Below the pieces are notes generated by a model, which was not told where the DNA came from, made no database searches, and saw only the letters and a program-made list of their open reading frames with translations. The position numbers and the translations under genes were made by a program. From Betaproteobacteria bacterium Ga0077526 (GTDB lineage Bacteria; Pseudomonadota; Gammaproteobacteria; Burkholderiales; Ga0077523), in the NCBI GenBank assembly GCA_001464765.1, contig LNDV01000036.1, positions 62,001-126,000 of the forward strand: DNA of 64,000 nucleotides, in the 5' to 3' direction. Below, piece by piece: positions 26,007 to 32,528 of this stretch (its first letter is position 1; every line of letters starts with the position of its first letter).

Positions 26007-26083
26007 ATCGAAATCCACCCAAAATTTTCATAGGGATGAATCGGTTCCGGTTGTACAATTCAAGTGCCTCGATTGGACAATCG
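26000..26083. repeat. Three TTGNACAA boxes before the PpsR-like/bphP operon
   Basis: TTGGACAATCG occurs at 26000-26010 and again, identically, at 26073-26083, with the related perfect palindrome TTGTACAA at 26051-26058. Each box is an inverted repeat TTG-N2-CAA. Start-to-start distances are 51 and 22 bp (73 bp between the identical copies, close to seven helical turns). They look like an operator array for an unidentified regulator, and the third box is 47 bp before the start codon. Confidence 0.4.
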
Positions 26084-26129
26084 TAGGGCAAAGCACAGGT
26101 CGAAGCAGTTTTCTTGAGCCCGGGGTTTC

Positions 26130-27260
26130 ATGAACGTCGTCAATATTTCCGGTCCGGACATCACGTTGCGGCTGGACAACGAGGGCGTAATCCGCGACGC
26201 CTCCCTGTCGAATGCACTGTCGGGCGAGGATGTGAGCGCCTGGGTCGGTCAGTCCTGGTTCAAGACCGTCACCGACGAAGCGGGTACCAAGGTCCGCCGC
26301 ATGGTCGAAGACGCGCTCCGACGCAACGTCTCCGGGTTCCGTCAGGTCACCCAGCGCTTCCCCAGCGGCCTCGAACTCCTCATCGAATACACCACGGTCC
26401 GGCTCGGCGATGGGGCCGGCCTCATCGCTGTCGGCAAGAGCCTGCACGCCGTCACCGAGTTGCAGTCGCGTCTGGTGGCCGCCCAGGAAGAGATGGAGCG
26501 GGAATACTGGAAGCTTCGCGAACTCGAGAGCCGCTATCGCCTTCTGTTCGACAACTCCAGCGAAGCCGTCGTCCTGCTCCGGGCCGCGAATCTCCGCATC
26601 GTCGAAGTGAATCCTGCCGCCGCCAAGGCGCTCGATCTCACGCCCGGTCGCAGCGAAGCCGCCGGCCGGGAATTCCTCGAACTGGTCGCCCCGCAGGAGC
26701 GGGACTCCCTCCAGGCCCTGCTCGACACGGTGCGCGAACACGGCAAGGCGCCGGGCGTGCTGACCCACCTGGGCCGTGTTTCGCAAGCCTGGTTACTGCG
26801 GGCCTCGCTGATCACCGCCGATACCGGTCTGCTGTTCCTGCTGCAACTCACGCCCGCGGGTCTCGGCGCTCGTCCGGCCGGTGAGCCAGCGCAGGCGCTG
26901 GACGTCGCCATTCGTGGCGCGGCAGATCCGTTCTGCGTGATCGACGTTGACGGTGTGGTGTCCTATGCGAATCCCGCCTTCGCCCGCCAGGCGGGCACAC
27001 CGTCAGTCGGCGAGGTCATCGGGACGTCCCTCGGCCGCTGGTTCCAGGACGATTTGGCGGTCGTGAATGCCGTACTCGGGGCAGCGCGCGACACGCACGC
27101 CGCAGCGATTCCCGACGTCACCATGGTGAACACCTCGGGCGAAAGCGCCCGCATCGCTCTCGTCGTACTCCGTCCGGACGATCCGAACGCCCGATCCATG
27201 GGCATCCTGTTCGTACCGGCAGAATTGCCTGACCGTCCGAGCACGGACATCGCGGATTGA
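26130..27260 (+). CDS. PpsR-like PAS protein lacking the DNA-binding domain
   Basis: The 376-residue translation aligns by eye with PpsR over its sensory part: N-domain (1-103; ITLRLDNEGVIRDASLSN), Gln/Glu-rich helical linker (ELQSRLVAAQEEMEREYWKL, about 106-138; VAAQxxMERxY is a PpsR hallmark), PAS1 (139-240) and PAS2 (about 258-365; DPFCVIDVDGVVSYANPAFA). It then stops. The Fis-type helix-turn-helix that ends the neighbouring PpsR is absent, and no HTH remnant is seen in any frame before the next gene. The stop overlaps the bphP TTG start, so the two are coupled. By analogy to BphP1-PpsR2 pairs, it may be the phytochrome's partner, perhaps forming inactive mixed oligomers with PpsR; this is inference. 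Confidence 0.8.
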   Translation: MNVVNISGPDITLRLDNEGVIRDASLSNALSGEDVSAWVGQSWFKTVTDEAGTKVRRMVEDALRRNVSGFRQVTQRFPSGLELLIEYTTVRLGDGAGLIAVGKSLHAVTELQSRLVAAQEEMEREYWKLRELESRYRLLFDNSSEAVVLLRAANLRIVEVNPAAAKALDLTPGRSEAAGREFLELVAPQERDSLQALLDTVREHGKAPGVLTHLGRVSQAWLLRASLITADTGLLFLLQLTPAGLGARPAGEPAQALDVAIRGAADPFCVIDVDGVVSYANPAFARQAGTPSVGEVIGTSLGRWFQDDLAVVNAVLGAARDTHAAAIPDVTMVNTSGESARIALVVLRPDDPNARSMGILFVPAELPDRPSTDIAD

Positions 27261-29449
27261 ATCTCGTCCGTTCGAACCCACCCCAGAGTCCGGCGCTGTC
27301 CGCACCGGCGTTCGGCCAGGCAGATCTCTCCAACTGCGAACGCGAGCAGATTCATCTCGCGGGGTCGATCCAGCCGCACGGCACCCTGATCGTCGTCCGC
27401 GAGTCCGATCGCACGATCATCCGCGCCAGTGCCAATGCCCAGGCGTTTCTCGGGCTTTCACAGGACCCGCTGGGCAGCCCGCTCGAGTCCATCGCACCCG
27501 ACGCCTGGTCGTGCATCACACCCCACCTCAGCGAGCCGCTCGACCGCGTGCCGATGGCGTTGCGCTGCCAGTTGGGCGAGCCAGCGGCGCCGTTCGATGT
27601 GCTGGTGCACCGGCTGGCCGATGGCGACCTGGTCGTCGAATTCGAACGGGCCGGGCCCGAGCTCGACCTCGCCGGACAGGTAGAGACCTGCCTGCAGGCG
27701 ATCCTGTCCGCCTCATCCCTCGAAGTGCTGTGCGACGAGACGGCGCGACGCTTCAAGGCGATCGCAGGCTACGACCGTGTGATGGTGTACCGCTTCGATG
27801 CCGAAGGTCATGGCGAGGTGTTTGCCGAATCCCGGGAGTCGCATCTCGAGGCCTACCTGGGCAACCGCTATCCGAGCAGCGACATACCGCAGATCGCGAG
27901 GCGGCTCTACGAGCGCAACCGTATCCGCATGCTCGTGGATGTGCACTACGAGTCGATTCCCGTCCACTCGACGCACGAGGCGACCGCGGGCGGCGAGTTC
28001 GACATGTCGCTCAGCTTCCTGCGGAGCATGTCGCCGATCCACATCCAGTACCTGAAGAATATGGGCGTGTCGGCAACCCTGGTGGTGTCCATCGTGGTCG
28101 GCGGGCGCCTGTGGGGTCTCGTGGCCTGCCATCACTACCAGCCGCGGTTCGTCCACTACGAGCAGCGCGTGGTCTGCGAGCTTCTGGCGGAAGCGGTCGC
28201 CACCCGCATCGCGGCGCTGGAGGGGTTCGCCCGCACGCAGGCGGAACTGTCCGTGCGGCGTCTCGAGCAGCGCATGATCGACGCGATCGCCCGCGAGGGG
28301 CAGTGGCAGAGCGCGCTGTTCGATTCGTCCTCCGCGCTGCTGCAACCGCTCAGTGCCAGCGGCGCGGCCCTCCTGATCGACGATCAGGTGCTGACCACCG
28401 GCGAAGTCCCCGGCACGCAGCAGGTGCGTGAGATCGGCGCCTGGCTCGACGCGAAAGCGCGATTCGACCTGTTCGCCACGGCAGCCCTGGGCACCGACGA
28501 GCCGCGCTTCGGCGCGCTCACGCCTGTCGCCAGCGGCCTGCTTGCGGTGCCGGTGTCGCAGGCGCACGGCGAGTACCTGATGTGGTTTCGCCCCGAACGC
28601 GTCCGCACCCTTACCTGGGGCGGTGACCCGTTCAAGCCGGTCGTCATCGGCGGAGACCCGGCCGATCTGTCTCCGCGCCGATCGTTCTCGCAATGGCACC
28701 AGCTCGTCGAAGGCACCTCCGATCCGTGGACAGAGGCGCATCACACCGCGGGGCGGCTCATCGGCGGCACGGTATCGGATGTGGTGCTGCAGTTCCGCTC
28801 GGTGCGACTGCTGATCGCGCAGGAACAACTCCGTCAAGTAAGCCGGCGAGTCACCATCTCGGAACAACCGGTGATCGTGTCGGATGCCGGCGGCCGCGTG
28901 ATCCTGGCGAACGAAGCCTTCGAGCGCATGCTGCCCAGCATGCATGCGCCGGTGCGCTGGCTGAAGGACCTGACGGCGTTCTGCTCCGACCCGGTCGTGG
29001 TGCGGAACAGCCTGCAGGAACTCATCCGCCATCGCCGTCCGTGGCGCGGCGAGGTCGATCTGCAATCCGAAGGCGGTGTGTCGAAGCCGCTGCTGGTACG
29101 CGGTGACCCCGTGTTCTCTTCGCCCGATCACGTGCTGGGCTTCGTCGTGCTCTTCAACGATCTTTCCCAGCGACGGGAAGCCGAGGCGGCGCGCCGTCGC
29201 TTTCAGGAGGGGATCGTGGGGCAGCACCGGATTACCAGCGTGCGGCTCGATTCCCGCGCCGATCTGATCTACCGGAACATCCTCTCGTCGGCCGTCGGCA
29301 ACGCGCAGCTCGCTGCGCTGGAGATCACCGACAGCGTCGACACCACACGCATGCCGGAGCTGCTCGACAGCATCGGCACGTCGCTCGAGCGTACCGACCG
29401 GCTTCTGCAACTCCTGCTGTGGCACGCCCACGGCGGTCGCACTCCCTGA
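27257..29449 (+). CDS. bphP: Bacteriophytochrome with PAS plus truncated kinase-like output
   Basis: This 730-residue red/far-red photoreceptor has PAS (1-135), GAF (~140-320), PHY (~335-520), a second PAS (~533-640) and a helical C-terminus. Cys27 (SNCEREQIHLAGSIQPHG) is the biliverdin-attaching residue; the chromophore pocket shows YPSSDIP (205-211, Asp209) and SPIHIQYL (His262); the PHY tongue carries PRRSF (473-477). After the output PAS only a two-helix segment (ILSSAVGNAQLAALEITDSV to LLQLLLWH) remains, without an H-box or ATPase domain. It therefore resembles R. palustris BphP1, which works by binding PpsR2. The start is TTG 27257, overlapping the upstream stop (TTGA); no other start fits. 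Confidence 0.93.
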   Translation: MNLVRSNPPQSPALSAPAFGQADLSNCEREQIHLAGSIQPHGTLIVVRESDRTIIRASANAQAFLGLSQDPLGSPLESIAPDAWSCITPHLSEPLDRVPMALRCQLGEPAAPFDVLVHRLADGDLVVEFERAGPELDLAGQVETCLQAILSASSLEVLCDETARRFKAIAGYDRVMVYRFDAEGHGEVFAESRESHLEAYLGNRYPSSDIPQIARRLYERNRIRMLVDVHYESIPVHSTHEATAGGEFDMSLSFLRSMSPIHIQYLKNMGVSATLVVSIVVGGRLWGLVACHHYQPRFVHYEQRVVCELLAEAVATRIAALEGFARTQAELSVRRLEQRMIDAIAREGQWQSALFDSSSALLQPLSASGAALLIDDQVLTTGEVPGTQQVREIGAWLDAKARFDLFATAALGTDEPRFGALTPVASGLLAVPVSQAHGEYLMWFRPERVRTLTWGGDPFKPVVIGGDPADLSPRRSFSQWHQLVEGTSDPWTEAHHTAGRLIGGTVSDVVLQFRSVRLLIAQEQLRQVSRRVTISEQPVIVSDAGGRVILANEAFERMLPSMHAPVRWLKDLTAFCSDPVVVRNSLQELIRHRRPWRGEVDLQSEGGVSKPLLVRGDPVFSSPDHVLGFVVLFNDLSQRREAEAARRRFQEGIVGQHRITSVRLDSRADLIYRNILSSAVGNAQLAALEITDSVDTTRMPELLDSIGTSLERTDRLLQLLLWHAHGGRTP

Positions 29450-29462
29450 CGCTTCCGCGGCT

Positions 29463-30092
29463 CTACCCAGCCTGGGCAAGGCTCGCGTCGCGGGCCAGGT
29501 TCATGGTGAGCCGGAAACCCGCCAGCGCCTCGTCGAGCACGACCGACACGGCATCGGGCGACAGGGGGCAGAGGTCCATGCGTTCACGCAGGGCATTCCT
29601 CGTCGCCGGCACGTCGTCGATGCCGGGAAACTCGTAGTACGCGAGCGCGGCCGGCGGCAAGCCGAGCCGGTCCCGCAGCAGCCCGCGCAGCAGTTGTCCG
29701 CCGCTGAGATCCCCGAGATAGCGCACGTAACCGTGGCCCAGCAGACCGGGACCGGCAACTCGCCCGAGGCACCGCACGTGATCGCGATAGGCCCCCGCCG
29801 CCGGCAGGATCGGCAGCGTGGCCCACGAGGCACCCAGCATCGCCAGGAGGTCGCGCTCGATGGCGCCGGCGCGATACAACAGCGGGTCCGCAAATACGGT
29901 CGCCGGCGTATCGGCGGACTGCGCGATCAGCGCGTCCTCGAGGGTGACATACACCTCGTGCAGATTGCGCAACCACAGATGGTATTGGGATAGCGAGATA
30001 CTCCCGTCGAGCATCGCCCGGACGACCCCGGTGCGCTCCGCGTCGCGATGGGCGGTGCGGGTGTGTTCCCGAAGCAACTCGGAGAGGGGCAT
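29463..30092 (-). CDS. bphO: Heme oxygenase (biliverdin supply for the phytochrome)
   Basis: This 209-residue protein is a BphO/HmuO-type heme oxygenase that opens heme to biliverdin, CO and Fe2+. The proximal heme ligand is His15 in REHTRTAHRDAE, and the distal helix GHGYVRYLGDLSGGQLL is clear. It converges on bphP with only 13 bases between the stop codons, so the chromophore-making enzyme is linked to its apoprotein. The chosen start ATG 30092 lies 24 bases after the rplI terminator; upstream in-frame codons run through that terminator and are not used. The ribosome site is weak. Confidence 0.93.
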   Translation of the reverse strand: MPLSELLREHTRTAHRDAERTGVVRAMLDGSISLSQYHLWLRNLHEVYVTLEDALIAQSADTPATVFADPLLYRAGAIERDLLAMLGASWATLPILPAAGAYRDHVRCLGRVAGPGLLGHGYVRYLGDLSGGQLLRGLLRDRLGLPPAALAYYEFPGIDDVPATRNALRERMDLCPLSPDAVSVVLDEALAGFRLTMNLARDASLAQAG

Positions 30093-30115
30093 GGTGGTCA
30101 GGAGCGCCGAAAACG

Positions 30116-30143
30116 AAAAAAAAGCCGCCCGGGGGGCGGCTTT
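30116..30143 (-). terminator. Rho-independent terminator of the rpsF-priB-rpsR-rplI operon
   Basis: On the minus strand GCCGCCC-CCC-GGGCGGC forms a 7-bp GC stem (30140-30124), extended by AAA/TTT pairs, and is followed by eight T residues (30123-30116). It lies 26 bases after the rplI stop. Confidence 0.9.
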
Positions 30144-30168
30144 CTTCCTGCTGCAAACCCGCGACGGG

Positions 30169-30621
30169 TCACGACTGGTCGCCGAGCACCGAGACAGTGA
30201 TGTCGACCGAGACATCCGCGTGCAGCGCGATGGTGACCGAATGATCGCCCACCTGCTTCAGCGGACCTTCCGGCATGCGCACCGCACCACGCTCGATCTC
30301 GAAACCCTGAGTCTTCAGGGCACCGATGATGTCGTGGTTGGTGACGGAACCGAACAGCCGGCCGTCGACACCCGCCTTCTGCGTGATCTGCAGCATCAGG
30401 CCTTCGAGCTTGGCAGCCAGAGCCTGGGCCGAGGCCAGCGCATCAGCGTGCGCCTTTTCCAGCTCGGCGCGGCGCGCTTCGAACTCGGCCAGATTGGCTT
30501 CGGTCGCGCGCTTCGCCTTGCCCTTCGGGATGAGGAAGTTCCGTGCGTAGCCGTCCTTCACCTTGACGACATCGCCCAGCTGACCGAGGTTGGTCACCTT
30601 CTCGAGGAGAATAATCTGCAT
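30169..30621 (-). CDS. rplI: Ribosomal protein bL9
   Basis: L9 (150 residues) binds domain V of 23S rRNA at the L1 stalk base. The N-terminal signature MQIILLEKVTNLGQLGDVVK, GYARNFLIPKGKAKRAT and the C-terminal domain (GSVTNHDIIGAL) are all present at normal length. It is the last gene of rpsF-priB-rpsR-rplI, six bases after rpsR, and is followed by a strong terminator. Confidence 0.98.
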   Translation of the reverse strand: MQIILLEKVTNLGQLGDVVKVKDGYARNFLIPKGKAKRATEANLAEFEARRAELEKAHADALASAQALAAKLEGLMLQITQKAGVDGRLFGSVTNHDIIGALKTQGFEIERGAVRMPEGPLKQVGDHSVTIALHADVSVDITVSVLGDQS

Positions 30622-30627
30622 GACCGA

Positions 30628-30921
30628 TTACCTCCCGGCGTGCAGGTCGGTGTAGGGCAGCAGCGCGAGGAAACGCGCACGCTTGACCGCCACCGAAAGC
30701 TGCCGCTGATAATGGCCGCGCGTCCCGGTAATGCGCGCCGGGATGATCTTGCCATTCTCGTTGATGAAGTCCTTCAGCACTTCCACATCCTTGTAGTCTA
30801 CTTCCTTGACCTTCTCGGCCGTGAAGCGGCAGAACTTGCGCCGCTTGAACAGCGGGCGCGACGCCTTGTCGTCCTTCTTGCGGTCCTTTCGGTCCTTGCC
30901 GAACTTGCGTCCCATTGCCAT
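30628..30921 (-). CDS. rpsR: Ribosomal protein bS18
   Basis: S18 (97 residues) binds the 30S platform together with S6. The core FKRRKFCRFTAEKVKEVDYKD and ITGTRGHYQRQLSVAVKRAR is typical; a basic N-terminal extension (GRKFGKDRKDRKKDDKASRP) makes it longer than the 75-residue E. coli protein, as often in Betaproteobacteria. AGGAG precedes ATG 30921; a second ATG at 30915 is possible. Confidence 0.97.
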   Translation of the reverse strand: MAMGRKFGKDRKDRKKDDKASRPLFKRRKFCRFTAEKVKEVDYKDVEVLKDFINENGKIIPARITGTRGHYQRQLSVAVKRARFLALLPYTDLHAGR

Positions 30922-30937
30922 GGTGATACTCCTCGAT

Positions 30938-31234
30938 CTAGATCACTGTGACTGCCGTTGCATGCAGCACCGGCCATTCGTTCCTGTGGCTCGCCCGGGC
31001 CAGAAACCCGGTCACCACCAATTCGCTGTCCGCCGCGAGCCCTCGCACCTGCTCGGCTACCGGCCCCACCGCCACGACCCTCAGCGCGCACTCCACCGTG
31101 CGGGGATGACCCGCTTCCATCTGGGTGGACTGGTGCCGGAGACTGAATCGCAGCGTCGGAACGCCTGCCGGGGTCATCCGCATCGGCTCCGGCGACTCGA
31201 GGACGCCGGCGATCTCGACACGGTTGGTGCCCAA
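30938..31234 (-). CDS. priB: Primosomal replication protein N
   Basis: PriB (98 residues) is a small OB-fold single-strand DNA-binding protein that helps PriA restart collapsed replication forks. The TNRVEIAGVLESPEP start, GVPTLRFSLRHQS and LVVTGFLARASHRNE match the family. The only sensible start is TTG 31234, with GGAG three bases upstream; it begins 11 bases after the rpsF stop. The location between rpsF and rpsR is conserved in Beta- and Gammaproteobacteria. Confidence 0.9.
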   Translation of the reverse strand: MGTNRVEIAGVLESPEPMRMTPAGVPTLRFSLRHQSTQMEAGHPRTVECALRVVAVGPVAEQVRGLAADSELVVTGFLARASHRNEWPVLHATAVTVI

Positions 31235-31245
31235 GGGCTCCGCGG

Positions 31246-31656
31246 TCAGCTCGCTGCCGGTGTCGCCGCGGGAGCGGCTTCCACTGCCGGCTTGGCTTCG
31301 CCCTCACCTTCGGTGGTGCCGGTGAGCGACTTGGCCTTCTCCTCCTTCATCATGGGCGAGGGCGCGGTTTCCGCGGCATCGCGCTTGATGGTGAGGTGGC
31401 GCAGCACGGCATCGTTGAACTTGAAGGCGTGCTCGAGTTCTTCCAGGGTGCCCTGGTCGCACTCGATGTTCATCAGAACGTAGTGGGCCTTGTGGATTTT
31501 CTGCAGCGGGTAGGCGAGCTGCCGGCGACCCCAGTCTTCGAGGCGATGGATCTGACCATTCTTGCTGGTGACCATCGTCCGGTAGCGCTCGATCATCGCG
31601 GGGACCTGCTCGCTCTGATCGGGGTGAACGATAAAGACGATCTCGTAATGCCTCAT
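31246..31656 (-). CDS. rpsF: Ribosomal protein bS6
   Basis: S6 (136 residues) pairs with S18 on the 30S platform. MRHYEIVFIVHPDQSEQVP, DWGRRQLAYPLQKIHKAHYVLM and the C-terminal Ala/Glu-rich tail fit the family. AAGGAG lies five bases before ATG 31656. First gene of its operon; about 125 bases separate it from rlmB. Confidence 0.97.
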   Translation of the reverse strand: MRHYEIVFIVHPDQSEQVPAMIERYRTMVTSKNGQIHRLEDWGRRQLAYPLQKIHKAHYVLMNIECDQGTLEELEHAFKFNDAVLRHLTIKRDAAETAPSPMMKEEKAKSLTGTTEGEGEAKPAVEAAPAATPAAS

Positions 31657-31781
31657 GAACACTCCTTATGGATGAAGCCCCCAGGCATGGGCAATTCCCG
31701 TGGGGCAAGGAAAGCCGGCGAGTATAGCCACTTCGAATGCGAAATAGGTGTTTTCGCAGCAGTTTTCGTGGGGTTGGCCGG

Positions 31782-32528
31782 TCAGCGGGCGGCGGTGAGC
31801 CGCTGCCGCCGGGCCTCGTAAAGGCAAATTCCGGCAGCGACGGAGACGTTGAGGCTTTCCACCGTCCCGGACATGGGTATTGCGGCCAGCACATCGCACC
31901 TCTCCCGGGTGAGGCGACGCATGCCGGCCCCCTCGGCACCCATGACCAGCGCGACGGGACCGTCCAGCGCCTGGGCATGCAGAGGGCCGTCGGCTTCGCC
32001 GGCCAGACCGACGACGAAGAGGCCCCGATCCTTGAGGGTGTCGAGACTGCGGGCCAGATTGGTCACCATGACGTAGGGCACGGTCTCGGCCGCGCCGCTC
32101 GCCACCTTCTCGACGACCGGCGTGAGGCCTACGGCCCGGTCCTTGGGCGCCATCACGGCATGGACGCCCATGGCGTCCGCGCTGCGCAGGCAGGCGCCGA
32201 GATTGTGCGGGTCGGTCACGCCGTCCAGCACCAGGACCAGGGGATGGCCCTGGACGGCATCCAGGACATCCTCGATGTCGTGAATGGCGGTCCGGGGCTG
32301 AGCCGTGCAGGCGACGCCCTGGTGGCGAACGCCGGGAAGCATGCCGTCGAGGCGGTCGGCAGGCACGGGCACCACCCGCACGCCCCGCTCTGCCGCCAGG
32401 GCAGCGATGTCCCGGGATCGGGCGTCGTCCCGGGAATGGACCACGTAGACCTCTTTGACCCCGGCGGGGTCCTGCCGCAGGCGCGCGGCGACAGCGTGGA
32501 AACCGTAAACCAGGCGCTCCCGGCTCAT
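31782..32528 (-). CDS. rlmB: 23S rRNA 2'-O-ribose methyltransferase RlmB
   Basis: RlmB (248 residues) is a SPOUT (TrmH) enzyme that methylates Gm2251 in the 23S peptidyl-transferase P loop. The N-terminal substrate-binding domain starts RLVYGFHAVAARLRQDP; the knot shows the three SpoU motifs: VLVLDGVTDPHNLGACLRSA, ALVMGAEGAGM and IPMSGTVESLNVSVAAGICLY. ATG 32528 overlaps the rnr stop (ATGA). The rnr-rlmB pairing is conserved. Confidence 0.96.
   Translation of the reverse strand: MSRERLVYGFHAVAARLRQDPAGVKEVYVVHSRDDARSRDIAALAAERGVRVVPVPADRLDGMLPGVRHQGVACTAQPRTAIHDIEDVLDAVQGHPLVLVLDGVTDPHNLGACLRSADAMGVHAVMAPKDRAVGLTPVVEKVASGAAETVPYVMVTNLARSLDTLKDRGLFVVGLAGEADGPLHAQALDGPVALVMGAEGAGMRRLTRERCDVLAAIPMSGTVESLNVSVAAGICLYEARRQRLTAAR

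Larger units (their letters stand above)
25754..26129. other. 376-bp intergenic region between bchP and the PpsR-like gene
   Basis: No convincing gene is seen here; the open frames have atypical composition and no homology I recognise. It holds a GC-rich terminator hairpin next to bchP, a TGT-N12-ACA site and three TTGNACAA boxes. The right half (about 25,990-26,110) is clearly more AT-rich than its surroundings, as expected for a promoter region. Confidence 0.6.

Noticed and set aside
25753..26133. 126-codon frame after bchP
   Set aside because: It runs through the bchP hairpin and the putative operator region, has no ribosome site and no recognisable family.
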